From contig NZ_CP117029.1 in NCBI RefSeq assembly GCF_028551255.1, forward strand, positions 372,001-436,000: DNA of 64,000 bases. Reading direction: 5' to 3'. This DNA comes from Vibrio tubiashii (lineage in GTDB: Bacteria; Pseudomonadota; Gammaproteobacteria; Enterobacterales; Vibrionaceae). The notes under the pieces were generated by a model, which was not told the DNA's origin, ran no database searches, and was given only the letters and a program-made list of their open reading frames with translations. Below, piece by piece: positions 8,957 through 18,270 of the stretch (position 1 is the first letter of the stretch; each line of letters starts with the position of its first letter). The position numbers were made by a program, and so were the translations under genes.

Positions 8957-9314
8957 GGAAGATACTCTCCGGTCGATAATAGTTACAATTTGAAAGTCGG
9001 TTATTGGTCTGAAACCAAGGCTGTCGAATAGGCATTTTGTGCCTGCCAACTCTTCATGACAGCATTACATCTAGTTGGCTCCAGAACTGAAAGTCTTTCA
9101 CATAGTTTAGTCATTTTATGACCAACTTAATGCCGTTTAACGCCGTATTTTTGTGACAACACTAGGATATAGTGGCTAGATTGCAAAAAAATAACGGTCA
9201 ATTCTGTAATTTTTTTTCTTTTAGGGTGCGAATTCTACCACCTAATGATTTCAATATCACTGCTTAACAATTGTCTTAGGACAAGGTTTTTGCGCTAAAT
9301 ATTAATTTTTTGGA
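8957..9314. other. Long non-coding region between pykF and the DeoR gene
   Basis: No credible gene is present. An exact 13-base palindrome TGAAAG-T-CTTTCA lies at 9088-9100, about 130 bases upstream of pykF. The Cra (FruR) operator of enterobacteria has a related TGAA...TTCA shape and controls pykF there, so this is a candidate operator. The extra central base means it is not a textbook Cra site. The rest is AT-rich with no further structure that I can support. Confidence 0.35.
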
Positions 9315-9371
9315 TCGAAATAAATGGACATAAATGTTTCGACTTGACTATAATTTCTTTCAGTTCGAAAC
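9315..9371 (+). promoter_or_regulatory. Promoter of the DeoR gene with repeated TCGAAA operators
   Basis: A sigma-70-like promoter reads TGGACA (9325-9330), an 18-base spacer and a perfect TATAAT (9349-9354). It is overlapped by TCGAAA (9315-9320) and its inverted copy TTTCGA (9337-9342). A third copy, GTTCGAAAC, lies at 9363-9371 around the expected transcription start, and GTCGAAACGAAAC occurs at the start of the coding region. The arrangement suggests repression by the DeoR protein of its own gene and of glmS. This is inference. Confidence 0.6.
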
Positions 9372-9388
9372 TTGAATGCATGAATTAA

Positions 9389-10150
9389 ATGTCGAAACGA
9401 AACACTCAGCTAAGAAGACACGCTATTTCTAATCTAGTTAATGAGAAGGGAGAGGTCAGCGTTGAAGCACTTTCTATTCAATTTGAAACCTCTGAAGTGA
9501 CGATTAGAAAGGATCTTGCTTCGCTAGAAAAAAATGGTCAGCTTCTTCGTCGCTATGGTGGTGCGATTGCCTTACCGAAAGAAGTGGTAAGCGACGAAAT
9601 GAACGAAAATGTTTCGATTCGAAAGAACGAGTTGGCGGAGGCGGCGGTTAAGCTGATCCGCGAGCATAACCGTATTGTGATCGACAGTGGCAGTACAACT
9701 GGCGCTCTGATCAAAATGCTCGATGGCATGCGCGGTTTGGTGGTGATGACTAATTCTCTTAATGTCGCCAACGCGCTGAATGAGCTTGAGAGCGAACCGA
9801 CTCTATTGATGACTGGCGGAACTTGGGATGCTCACTCCGAGTCGTTTCAAGGTCAAGTTGCAGAATCTGTTCTACGCTCATATGACTTCGACCAGTTATT
9901 TATTGGCGCAGATGGTGTCGATCTTGAGCGCGGGACCACCACCTTCAATGAGCTCGTTGGCCTAAGTAAAGTGATGGCTGAGGTGTCACGCGAGGTCATC
10001 GTCATGGTCGAGTCGGAAAAGATCGGCAGAAAGATCCCTAACTTAGAGTTAGCTTGGGATGCCATTGATATCTTAATTACTAACAAAGATTTAGACCCAG
10101 AGTTAAAAACAAAAATTGAATCTCATGGCGTCAAAGTGCTTTGTGCATAA
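9389..10150 (+). CDS. DeoR/GlpR-family regulator upstream of glmS
   Basis: 253 residues. The N-terminal helix-turn-helix (about 5-60) shows the DeoR pattern VEALSIQFETSEVTIRKDLASLEKNG and RRYGGAI. The sugar-phosphate-binding sensor domain follows, with the DSGSTTGAL and MTNSLNVANAL loops and GADGVD near the C-terminus. Family members sense phosphorylated sugars. It precedes glmS by 82 bases on the same strand, as in V. cholerae and in Pseudomonas (where the equivalent is called GlmR). It probably links amino-sugar status to GlmS expression. No strong Shine-Dalgarno is visible before the ATG. Confidence 0.88.
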   Translation: MSKRNTQLRRHAISNLVNEKGEVSVEALSIQFETSEVTIRKDLASLEKNGQLLRRYGGAIALPKEVVSDEMNENVSIRKNELAEAAVKLIREHNRIVIDSGSTTGALIKMLDGMRGLVVMTNSLNVANALNELESEPTLLMTGGTWDAHSESFQGQVAESVLRSYDFDQLFIGADGVDLERGTTTFNELVGLSKVMAEVSREVIVMVESEKIGRKIPNLELAWDAIDILITNKDLDPELKTKIESHGVKVLCA

Positions 10151-10232
10151 CGTTAAACAAAATTTTTAATCTTACTTCTCCGAATCTGGCCTTTGCTTGC
10201 TGCCTATCGGAATCAACAAATTGGAGTTGAAT

Positions 10233-12065
10233 ATGTGTGGAATCGTCGGTGCTGTTGCACAACGAGATGTCGCTGAAATTTTAGTAGAAGGATTACGTCG
10301 CCTTGAATACCGTGGTTATGACTCTGCGGGTGTGGCGATTGTTGATGGTGAGTCAAACCTAACTCGCGTTCGTCGCCTTGGTAAAGTGCAAGAGCTAGCA
10401 GACGCGGTAGATTCGGCACAAGTTGTCGGCGGAACAGGTATTGCGCACACTCGCTGGGCAACGCATGGTGAACCTTCTGAAGCGAATGCCCACCCACATA
10501 TGTCAGGCGACATTGCAGTGGTGCACAACGGTATTATTGAGAACCACGAAGAGCTACGTGAGCTACTTAAGTCTCGCGGTTACGTCTTTGAATCTCAAAC
10601 AGATACTGAAGTGATCGCTCATATGGTTGAGTGGGAGCTACGTAGTTCTGAAACACTATTAGAAGCAGTCCAAAAGACCGCGAAGCAACTTGAAGGTGCT
10701 TACGGCACAGTGGCATTGGATCGTAAAGACCCTTCGCGTATTGTCGTTGCTCGTTCAGGCAGCCCTATCGTGATTGGTTTTGGTGTCGGTGAGAACTTCC
10801 TTGCCTCTGACCAGCTTGCTCTGCTTAACGTGACTCGCCGTTTTATGTACCTAGAAGAAGGTGACGTTGCGGAAATTACACGCCGTGAAGTGACGGTATT
10901 TGATGCTTCAGGTGAGCATGTAGAACGTGAGATTACGGAATCTAATGCTGAGCATGATGCGGGTGACAAAGGTCAGTACCGTCACTTTATGCAAAAAGAG
11001 ATTTATGAGCAGCCAACGGCACTGATCAACACCATGGAAGGCCGTATTACATCAGACTCTGTGGTAACCGAAGCTATCGGTGTTAATGCAGCGGAAATCC
11101 TAAGCAAAGTCGAGCATGTACAAATCGTTGCGTGTGGTACTTCTTACAATGCAGGTATGACAGCTCGTTACTGGTTTGAAGATCTCGCTGGCGTAAGCTG
11201 TGACGTAGAAATTGCTTCTGAGTTCCGTTACCGCAAATTTGTGACGCGTCCGAACAGCCTGTTAATCACGCTTTCTCAATCCGGTGAAACTGCTGATACT
11301 TTAGCAGCTCTGCGCCTAGCCAAAGAGAAAGGCTATATGGCTGCAATGACGATTTGTAACGTTGCTGGCTCTTCGCTGGTTCGTGAGTCTGATTTTGCCT
11401 TTATGACACGTGCTGGCGTAGAAATTGGCGTGGCGTCAACCAAAGCCTTTACCACTCAGCTTTCAGCTTTGCTGATGTTAGTGACTGCATTAGGTAAGCA
11501 ACAAAGTCGTATCAGCAAAGAAAAAGAGCAAGAGATTGTTGAAGCGCTTCATGCACTACCTAAGCAAATTAATGCTGCGCTCTCTTTTGAGAAAGACATT
11601 GAAGAGTTGGCGACAGATTTTGCTGATAAGCACCATACACTGTTCTTAGGTCGTGGTGAGTTTTACCCAATCGCAATGGAAGCCTCTCTTAAACTAAAAG
11701 AGATCTCTTACATCCACGCTGAAGCTTACGCTGCTGGTGAATTAAAGCATGGCCCACTAGCACTGATTGATGCAGACATGCCAGTTGTGGTGGTCGCGCC
11801 AAGTAACGAACTGTTAGAGAAGCTAAAATCGAACGTTGAAGAAGTTCGTGCACGTGGCGGTTTATTATATGTATTCGCCGATGCAGATGCGGGCTTTGAA
11901 GCTGATGAGACAATGAAGATCATCACTATGCCGCACGTCAGCGAGATTACGGCACCGATTTACTACACCATCCCGATGCAGCTTCTGTCTTACTACGTTG
12001 CTTTGATTAAAGGAACGGATGTTGACCAACCACGTAACCTAGCGAAAGCGGTGACAGTGGAATAA
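10233..12065 (+). CDS. glmS: Glucosamine-6-phosphate synthase (glutamine-hydrolysing)
   Basis: 610 residues (E. coli 609). It makes glucosamine-6-phosphate from fructose-6-phosphate and glutamine, the first step toward UDP-GlcNAc, peptidoglycan and LPS. The frame extends 12 codons upstream, but the start is fixed at MCGIVGAV: removal of Met exposes the N-terminal nucleophile Cys, and TGGAGTT lies 5-11 bases before. Domains are a class II glutamine amidotransferase (1-240; [31 protein letters not shown]) followed by two SIS isomerase domains (SQSGETADT near 350, and the C-terminal half). It ends with [13 protein letters not shown], the conserved tail. No glmS ribozyme-like leader is apparent; control is more likely through the upstream DeoR protein. 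Confidence 0.98.
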   Translation: MCGIVGAVAQRDVAEILVEGLRRLEYRGYDSAGVAIVDGESNLTRVRRLGKVQELADAVDSAQVVGGTGIAHTRWATHGEPSEANAHPHMSGDIAVVHNGIIENHEELRELLKSRGYVFESQTDTEVIAHMVEWELRSSETLLEAVQKTAKQLEGAYGTVALDRKDPSRIVVARSGSPIVIGFGVGENFLASDQLALLNVTRRFMYLEEGDVAEITRREVTVFDASGEHVEREITESNAEHDAGDKGQYRHFMQKEIYEQPTALINTMEGRITSDSVVTEAIGVNAAEILSKVEHVQIVACGTSYNAGMTARYWFEDLAGVSCDVEIASEFRYRKFVTRPNSLLITLSQSGETADTLAALRLAKEKGYMAAMTICNVAGSSLVRESDFAFMTRAGVEIGVASTKAFTTQLSALLMLVTALGKQQSRISKEKEQEIVEALHALPKQINAALSFEKDIEELATDFADKHHTLFLGRGEFYPIAMEASLKLKEISYIHAEAYAAGELKHGPLALIDADMPVVVVAPSNELLEKLKSNVEEVRARGGLLYVFADADAGFEADETMKIITMPHVSEITAPIYYTIPMQLLSYYVALIKGTDVDQPRNLAKAVTVE

Positions 12066-12092
12066 TGGGCGAGAGTCAGACTCGGCAATAGA
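12030..12092 (+). other. attTn7 target: glmS 3' end and insertion region
   Basis: The last about 36 bases of glmS are the conserved TnsD recognition sequence of Tn7, which inserts about 25 bases past the stop. The coding sequence is intact. No transposon-end repeats or tns genes are visible, so the site looks unoccupied by a recognisable Tn7. Confidence 0.55.
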
Positions 12093-12105
12093 TAGACGAG
12101 TCTGA
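12076..12105. repeat. Inverted repeat just after glmS
   Basis: A perfect 9-bp dyad TCAGACTCG/CGAGTCTGA (12076-12084 with 12097-12105) with a 12-base loop and no T run. It may be an RNA processing or stability hairpin in the glmS 3' region. Confidence 0.5.
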
Positions 12106-12133
12106 GTAAAGCCAAAAGAGTCTATTTAAAATC

Positions 12134-12175
12134 AACCTCCTGATATATGTTGAACGATATCAGGAGGTTTTTTAT
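12134..12175. terminator. Terminator of glmS, possibly also of the pvs operon
   Basis: A 13-bp perfect stem AACCTCCTGATAT/ATATCAGGAGGTT (12134-12146 with 12157-12169) is followed by TTTTTTAT. On the other strand it reads into GATTTTAAA, so it may also stop pvsE transcription from the opposite side. Confidence 0.93.
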
Positions 12176-12229
12176 GTCAGACGTTAATAGGTCTGGCTGA
12201 AATGTAGCGTGTGCTTTAGCGAGTATCTA

Positions 12230-13462
12230 TCAACTCAGACTAGGGTGTGGCTCACTTTCTCCATAGTAGTGAAAAAGTGGCGGCTCATGCATCAAGAAGT
12301 TCTGATGGGAGATGTTCCAAGCGTAGGCGCCAGCAAGGGTAAACACGACATAATCGCCAATATCTAGCTGAGTAACAGTTTTATTTCTTGCCAGAACGTC
12401 TTTGGGTGTACAAAGTTGGCCGACGAATGTTGCTTGGGTATGAGCAATTGGCTGTGAGATAGCTTTGGGTTTATTGCTCGGCAAAATCGCGAACGGATGG
12501 TCATGGCTTTGCGCTGCAGGGGTACGGAAGTGATGTGTGCCACCACGTGCAATGACAAAGTTTTCCCCTAAGTTTTGCTTGATGTCTAACACCTCCATGA
12601 CGTAATAACCGCATGGCGCGGAGATAAAACGCCCGCATTCAAATCGTAGTCGCCAATCTTGAACTTGTTCTTTAGCAATCAGAAACTCTAGCTTGTCGCA
12701 AAACTCTATCCACGGGAAATGTTGCTCATCATTTTGGTAGTTAATCCCCATTCCCCCGCCAAGGTTAATCATTACCTCATCGAGCTCGAATTGTCTTTGC
12801 CACGCTTTAACGACTTGGAAGTAACGTTGCATTAAGGCGAGGTGACGATCAACGTCAAGTTGATGAGACATTAAATGGAAGTGAAAACCCTTTAAATGCA
12901 CTTTGGGGAAATCGCTCAGCAGAGTGAGGGCATTACTTAGTTCACTTTCATCCAAACCAAATGGGGTCGGCTTTCCACCCATCGCGAGTTTACTTAAGCT
13001 GATATCACCAATATCGATGTTCATTCGAAGAAAAATCGCGGCGCGGCGGTCGAGCTTTTGGGTTAATGCGCCAATGCGTTGTAGCTCGGTAAGGCTTTCT
13101 ACATGAATAGCGTCCACGTTGAGCTCTATCGCTTGCTCAAGTTCGCTCGGCATTTTACCTGGGCCGCCAAAGATCAAAGGCATATTGAGTTGCTGTTGGT
13201 GCAGGTGAGCTAACTCTCCGCCTGACGCCGCTTCAAAGCCGTCGACATAAGGTGCGAGAGTTTTCAAGATTGGCTCTGATGGATTGGCTTTTGCGGCGTA
13301 AAACAGTTCGACATTCTTTGGCAGTACATGGCTCATCTGCTTAATGTGTTGTTCCAGTGCCTTTAAGTCGTAGATGTAGGCGCAAAGTGGCTGCTCTTGC
13401 TGGGTTGCTAGTTGCAAAATCTCTTGTTCAATGTGCAAAGGAATCTGAGGAGAATTATTCAT
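12230..13462 (-). CDS. pvsE: PLP-dependent decarboxylase PvsE (vibrioferrin biosynthesis)
   Basis: 410 residues of the fold-type III PLP decarboxylase family (diaminopimelate/ornithine decarboxylase type). Visible are FYAAKANP with the PLP-binding Lys near residue 53, the GGGMGINY phosphate loop and the FECGRFISAPCGYYV segment. In the vibrioferrin pathway this enzyme is thought to decarboxylate the serine unit (or its citryl ester) to give the ethanolamine part of the siderophore. It overlaps the end of pvsD by 8 bases and is the last gene of pvsABCDE. Alone it could be called a diaminopimelate decarboxylase homologue; the neighbouring synthetases decide the call. Confidence 0.92.
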   Translation of the reverse strand: MNNSPQIPLHIEQEILQLATQQEQPLCAYIYDLKALEQHIKQMSHVLPKNVELFYAAKANPSEPILKTLAPYVDGFEAASGGELAHLHQQQLNMPLIFGGPGKMPSELEQAIELNVDAIHVESLTELQRIGALTQKLDRRAAIFLRMNIDIGDISLSKLAMGGKPTPFGLDESELSNALTLLSDFPKVHLKGFHFHLMSHQLDVDRHLALMQRYFQVVKAWQRQFELDEVMINLGGGMGINYQNDEQHFPWIEFCDKLEFLIAKEQVQDWRLRFECGRFISAPCGYYVMEVLDIKQNLGENFVIARGGTHHFRTPAAQSHDHPFAILPSNKPKAISQPIAHTQATFVGQLCTPKDVLARNKTVTQLDIGDYVVFTLAGAYAWNISHQNFLMHEPPLFHYYGESEPHPSLS

Positions 13463-15281
13463 GACTGGCTCCTTGGTGGTTCGTCCATGGCACCTGAACT
13501 TGCGTGTAGTTGGATTCTTTATCCGCTCTTTGCATCAAGCGCGTCGTAAAGTTGTTTTTGCTCGGCAGGCAGCCACCGTTAAGCAAGGATTCAAGCTCAG
13601 CTTGTTTTCCATTGACAGATTGCCAGCGAATAATGGCACTTTTCACACAGCGCCAAAGCGTTCTCTCAAGGGATTGGTTTCCTTCGGCAATGAAGAAAAT
13701 GGCTTCGCTGATATTGTTGATGAAGGTACAGTAACCTATACGATTCCAACCTTGTTCACGGCTATAGTAAACCGATTGACGAGCGCGTTCAGAGAGCTGG
13801 TTTAATGAATCCGGTGACCAGAATTCTGGAAGCAGTTTGGTCCCCTCTAGATCACGTATCCACACGCAGCAGGGCATGCCCTTTTCAAACCCAATCAGGG
13901 TGTTTTGCAAATGGGGCTCAAATGCGACGCCATGTTTAAAGTAATAGTTGAACACGCCGGGAATCAGGCAGTGTAAGTAGCGTTCAAACCACAGGGTTGC
14001 GATATCGTGATAGGGGGTTTCTGACGCTTGTGCTTTGCTTTTCAATTGTGCGGCGATACAACTTTCACCATTGCGGTCATAGGCGAATAACGCGCCCGCC
14101 AACGTTGGTTCCAAAACATCAATTTCGCTTAAGGATAAGTTCTCCCGATATAAGATACCGAAAGACTCTCGCGCTTTCGTGATGTGTTCCTTTTGTTGGT
14201 CGTCAATCGACTCTAGATTGATGGTGGTAGCAAAGGGTTCGGTCATGACCTTGAAAACCGGATTGTGCAACTGTTCGCTCTCTTTTATCGGCTGCAAAAT
14301 CGAGCTCAGTTGTACTGCGCTATCGAGTTCATACCACGCGTTTTTACGCACACAATTGGTTAAGCGAACATTGATCGAAAATTTCGCGAACCACTTTGTC
14401 TCTGGGTGGTATAAGGTGCGTACCGATGAGGTTGGCAGCATTTTTTCTCCGCCTAGCCCAAGTGGCTTCACTTTACCTTGCTCAATGGCTTGCTGAATCA
14501 ATGGGTTTTGCAATAGCGTGTAACTTTCCCATGGATGGCAAGGGTAAAGTGTCATACCCGCTGAGTGGGGCTTTTTTGGAGCTAGTTGCTCAATCATCGC
14601 AGTCGGTCCGTGACGTTCATCTGCACTCAGTAGGTCGAGTAGCTCATTATCCACTTCAAACCAATATAGCGAGACGCTGGCGCCTACTTCTGGTGAGCAG
14701 GCCAGTAGATCATCCATACTGACACCTGAGCGGCTTTTTGGTGTTGGGTGGAAGGAGTGGCCCCAAAGCAATGATTGCTCTGAAGCAATAAACGCATTGT
14801 GCTGTTGAGGTTTTCTGTTCGCGTTTAGAAATTGCTCCGTGACCAACAGGCTGTTTTCCATCTGAGTGACAAGCTCATGGTTGAATGGAATGGTTAAGAC
14901 TTGTTTTAAATAGTTGAGTAGCAGTGTCAGGGTTTGTAGTGCGTCGAGTTGGCACCATCCGGAACCTGGCAGTTTGCTCCAAGGCATACCCATTAGTTTG
15001 ACTTTACCCAGTTGACTTACGTACTCAACAGGCAATAACAAAATCCCATTTTGTTCAGGAAGATGAATCGCCACCCGCTGTTGCTGCGAATAGTTACGCT
15101 TCAATGTTTGCGGTAAAGAGCTCGAACCATACTGCCAATCGACTTGGTTATTAGGGATCGCGTACTCACGTAAATAGCAGTTGACGAGGCCCATAATAGT
15201 ATTGAGCTGTGCTTTTCTATTGTTCAGTTGCGCTTGGTTTTTCGCAACTGGGTCACTCGGGGATAATGGAGTTTGTAACAT
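13455..15281 (-). CDS. pvsD: NRPS-independent siderophore synthetase PvsD (IucA/IucC family)
   Basis: 608 residues from the ATG at 15281; a TTG four codons earlier is possible. It belongs to the IucA/IucC (NIS) synthetase family, which activates a carboxylate of citrate as an adenylate and joins it to an amine or alcohol. Family features include the HPTPKSRSG ATP-loop near residue 185, the GMTLYPCHPWE segment, MLPTSSVRTLYH, and the C-terminal FEPHLQNTLIGFEKGMPCCVWIRDLEG. The last segment carries the conserved HxQN-like catalytic region (here PHLQN). The start overlaps the end of pvsC by 29 bases, suggesting translational coupling. It is one of two NIS synthetases needed for vibrioferrin. Confidence 0.92.
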   Translation of the reverse strand: MLQTPLSPSDPVAKNQAQLNNRKAQLNTIMGLVNCYLREYAIPNNQVDWQYGSSSLPQTLKRNYSQQQRVAIHLPEQNGILLLPVEYVSQLGKVKLMGMPWSKLPGSGWCQLDALQTLTLLLNYLKQVLTIPFNHELVTQMENSLLVTEQFLNANRKPQQHNAFIASEQSLLWGHSFHPTPKSRSGVSMDDLLACSPEVGASVSLYWFEVDNELLDLLSADERHGPTAMIEQLAPKKPHSAGMTLYPCHPWESYTLLQNPLIQQAIEQGKVKPLGLGGEKMLPTSSVRTLYHPETKWFAKFSINVRLTNCVRKNAWYELDSAVQLSSILQPIKESEQLHNPVFKVMTEPFATTINLESIDDQQKEHITKARESFGILYRENLSLSEIDVLEPTLAGALFAYDRNGESCIAAQLKSKAQASETPYHDIATLWFERYLHCLIPGVFNYYFKHGVAFEPHLQNTLIGFEKGMPCCVWIRDLEGTKLLPEFWSPDSLNQLSERARQSVYYSREQGWNRIGYCTFINNISEAIFFIAEGNQSLERTLWRCVKSAIIRWQSVNGKQAELESLLNGGCLPSKNNFTTRLMQRADKESNYTQVQVPWTNHQGASHE

Positions 15282-16452
15282 GTTGATGTCCAAATTTTGA
15301 ATGAATGATCAGTGCGATAAGAGTCGCCGCACTGACCAACGCAGAAAGTAGGAAAGGAACGTCGAGCGAATAGAAACGTATAATAGAAGAGGCGCCAACA
15401 CCTGCTGCAACGCCGCCCCATTTAGACATCGCATCAAAGCGAGAGAACACTTTGCCGCATTGTCGTCTATTAAGTCGGGTAGCAAGCGCTTGATGTAGTC
15501 CGTGATAACAGCAAACCATGCCAAGCCCAAACAGGACGCGCGCCACGATTAGTACGGTTTGATGTTGAGCAAGGTGCATCAAGCAACTGACGGAGAGTAA
15601 CGCAAAGCCGAGCCAAAGTGTGCGTTGCTGCTGGTGGCGATTGAACATCTTGTCAACAAGATGAACCTTAGGTGCAAACACTAGATAAACACCATGCGGT
15701 AGCGCATACAAAAAACCAATCCACGCCGGATTCACATCGCCGTATTGTTGAACATAAGGAGAGAAATACGGGAAGGTCACAACCATAGCGAAAGCGAAGC
15801 TAAACTGAGCTCCAAACACCCAATAGAGCACACGTAAAGAGCGCTCTGATGTCACATCCGTTTCGCCAATGGAATCTTCTAATTGAGGTGGACGGGATTC
15901 GGTGTGTTCGACCGGTAGTGTCAACGTGATCGCAAAAGCCACTAGCGGTAATACTGCTAGCCACAAATACGCATTGAGCGGGTTGGTTTCCGACAAGGTT
16001 GACCCCAGCCCAATTGGTGCCACAATCAGAGCTAATCGGGCGGATAATTGGGTTTTATTCAGCGTTTTAGCTAAGGCTTTTGCATCTTCTATTTGGCTTG
16101 AAAGGTAGCTATTCGAGGCAGCCATTGTGCCGCCAAACGTTCCTTGAATTATGAGACCAAACACAAACATGGGTAGCGTTGTTGCTAAGCCACACAGCAT
16201 AAACCCTAGCGCAAGCCCAATTTGAGCTCGGAGCAGAGAACGACGCCTGCCGTATTGGTCGGCAAATTGTCCCCAAAAACGCGCCGCCATTGCAGTGCAG
16301 AAGGTAGGGAGAATGAACAAAATGCCGGCCCATTCTGCACTTACCTGAGTGCCTAATGTGGGTAACACCGTCGGTAAGAATAGCGGCATCCCTAACGCAG
16401 CAAAGGCGGCGATAAAGTGGCAAAGCAGTACGCTATAGATGAGTTTGGTCAT
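15253..16452 (-). CDS. pvsC: MFS siderophore exporter PvsC
   Basis: 399 residues from the ATG at 16452; a TTG two codons earlier gives a slightly longer version. About twelve hydrophobic segments are visible, with the MFS loop motif GQFADQYGRRRSLLRAQIG between helices 2 and 3. Proteins of this family at this position export vibrioferrin across the inner membrane. The gene starts 6 bases after the pvsB stop and overlaps pvsD at its 3' end. The C-terminal residues differ from typical drug exporters, and context favours siderophore export. Confidence 0.9.
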   Translation of the reverse strand: MTKLIYSVLLCHFIAAFAALGMPLFLPTVLPTLGTQVSAEWAGILFILPTFCTAMAARFWGQFADQYGRRRSLLRAQIGLALGFMLCGLATTLPMFVFGLIIQGTFGGTMAASNSYLSSQIEDAKALAKTLNKTQLSARLALIVAPIGLGSTLSETNPLNAYLWLAVLPLVAFAITLTLPVEHTESRPPQLEDSIGETDVTSERSLRVLYWVFGAQFSFAFAMVVTFPYFSPYVQQYGDVNPAWIGFLYALPHGVYLVFAPKVHLVDKMFNRHQQQRTLWLGFALLSVSCLMHLAQHQTVLIVARVLFGLGMVCCYHGLHQALATRLNRRQCGKVFSRFDAMSKWGGVAAGVGASSIIRFYSLDVPFLLSALVSAATLIALIIHSKFGHQHVTNSIIPE

Positions 16453-16458
16453 GATCAA

Positions 16459-18270
16459 TTAACTCACGCTGTGTTGAATGGCAGTGAGGTATTGATGTTG
16501 AGCTTCTTCGCTGGTTAGCAACAAGAAGTTGGGCGCGGATAGGCCATAATACTTATTGATGTCGCTTGCCCCAGAGGCTTCTTTTGACAGCAGGCTGCCC
16601 GAACTCAGCAGATATTTGGCATATAAGTTTGGCGAGTCAAACAAGAGCTCGCGCGCCAACTTCGTATCATGCCCTTGTGCGCCTAACTGAGCGATATGCT
16701 GCGAGAGACTGGTTGCAACGATGGAGTACAAGGTTCCGCTTGAGGCTATCCCTTGTGCTGCCATTGCCTCGACGATCGCAGCAATATCCAGCTGTAGCGT
16801 AATCGTGGTAAACATTTGGCCAAGCGCGAGTTCATTATCGACTTTGATTCGTTGGTCGAGTAATTGTTCGCACTGAACAGGAGAGCTCTTTTCAAAGCTT
16901 TTGAAACGACTTGGCCAAATACGAGCGGCATCATTGTCTTTCATCGCCAACGTCATTTTGCCTTCGTCGCTAAAGGCAATAATGGCGTTTTGCTGGTTTG
17001 ATTCCAAAGCAATCCCGTAGCGCAGCCAAAGCGTTAGATGCACTTTGCACAACAGATCAACGTAGTCGGTAAACCAAGCCAATGTATCTTGTTGATAGTA
17101 TTGCTCAGCGAGATGCTCAAGGAACAAGCGACTATCTGGCATTGGGCTAGCAAGAGCAGCAACAGGAACTAAGGCTTTATCTTGGCAGTGGTTAACCGGG
17201 TACTCGCGCACAATGTAAGCGAAAGTCTTGTCATCGCCAACGTGTCCGCCATGCTTTTCGTTGCAATGGAAAAGCGTGCCACAGAGTTCACTATCAGTTT
17301 GCTCTAAATGCGTAAGCAAACGCTCAAACCAATGACCGTCATAAAGTGTTGATGGCTTAATAAGGCGGATATTCTTGGTCCCTAATGAGCGCATGATAAG
17401 TGGCACTTTAATATGCACATGCGGGGCATGGTTTACGACCACAGTACGCACCGATAAGGTCGGCGTAACTTCAAGGAAAGCGTTTGGAGCTTCAATCACG
17501 CCTTGAGGTAGTGACTCTATACTGCTTAGCGTCAATGGATGAGCAGGGAAAAGCACATGGCTTAGCGCAAAGTCAGCAGGCAAGCCAACTTGTTCCATCG
17601 TCGGCCAACACTCCGGCTGGGCAGAGGTCAAGGTGACAAGTGATTTCTCGATCGCCAACCAACGTAAGGTAAAACGCTGAGCAAACTCAGGGGCATACTG
17701 GGCTAAGTCTTTATCACTCAAACCAAACTTTGCGCGAGCAGTCGGGTAGTAGGGATGATCTAAGTATGACGCGATTTGGTCTGCTTGTAACAACTTACTC
17801 GCCCAACTATCGAGTTCAGATATTGGCTGCATCAAAGTGGGTGAGTTTTGCTCGAATGCTTGGTCACACAACTGTTTATGTTTTTCAGCACATTCAAGTT
17901 CTTGTAAATACCCATTGAGCAACGGATGGGAGCCTTCATCAGCACAGGCCTTTAAGACTTCAATCCAGTCGCGGTAATCTAGCTGTGATTCAACTATGCC
18001 GTTTTTCTCAACAAACCAGCCTACTGGTGAGTGAGAATTGCTAACGCCGTATACCCAGCGCTGCATGTAATAACAAGGCTTAACAGGCAGGTAGAGATTT
18101 AAACCTTGAGCAGAGAAAGTTAGCCAAGTTTGCTCTGCGCCGTACGCCTTAAGGCTTAGTTCGTTGGGGAGCTCGTTAATGAAAACGCCTTGGGAAACTA
18201 ATCCAAACAGATCTTCGCGGAGGCACGTATCGATTAAGCGCTGAGTCAGGTATAAAACGTTGGTATTCAT
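16459..18270 (-). CDS. pvsB: NRPS-independent siderophore synthetase PvsB (IucA/IucC family)
   Basis: 603 residues, the second NIS synthetase of the locus. The C-terminal half shows YGIALESNQQNAIIAFSDEG, the conserved catalytic ESHxQN-type region, and the middle shows VTPTLSVRTVV and KVPLIMRSLGTKNIRLIKPS. The N-terminal part has the Pro-rich citrate/ATP region (FPAHPLTLSSIESLP). It should join the citryl-ethanolamine half to the alanine/2-oxoglutarate half of vibrioferrin, although the order of steps is taken from proposals for the family. The ATG at 18270 has a perfect AGGAGGT Shine-Dalgarno. It overlaps the pvsA stop (ATGA). Confidence 0.92.
   Translation of the reverse strand: MNTNVLYLTQRLIDTCLREDLFGLVSQGVFINELPNELSLKAYGAEQTWLTFSAQGLNLYLPVKPCYYMQRWVYGVSNSHSPVGWFVEKNGIVESQLDYRDWIEVLKACADEGSHPLLNGYLQELECAEKHKQLCDQAFEQNSPTLMQPISELDSWASKLLQADQIASYLDHPYYPTARAKFGLSDKDLAQYAPEFAQRFTLRWLAIEKSLVTLTSAQPECWPTMEQVGLPADFALSHVLFPAHPLTLSSIESLPQGVIEAPNAFLEVTPTLSVRTVVVNHAPHVHIKVPLIMRSLGTKNIRLIKPSTLYDGHWFERLLTHLEQTDSELCGTLFHCNEKHGGHVGDDKTFAYIVREYPVNHCQDKALVPVAALASPMPDSRLFLEHLAEQYYQQDTLAWFTDYVDLLCKVHLTLWLRYGIALESNQQNAIIAFSDEGKMTLAMKDNDAARIWPSRFKSFEKSSPVQCEQLLDQRIKVDNELALGQMFTTITLQLDIAAIVEAMAAQGIASSGTLYSIVATSLSQHIAQLGAQGHDTKLARELLFDSPNLYAKYLLSSGSLLSKEASGASDINKYYGLSAPNFLLLTSEEAQHQYLTAIQHSVS

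Noticed and set aside
10151..10232. glmS ribozyme or riboswitch in the leader
   Set aside because: The 82-base leader is too short and shows no ribozyme fold; such ribozymes are a Gram-positive feature.
12066..12229. Tn7-like insertion at attTn7
   Set aside because: The target is intact, but no transposition genes or end repeats are seen anywhere in the 20 kb block.
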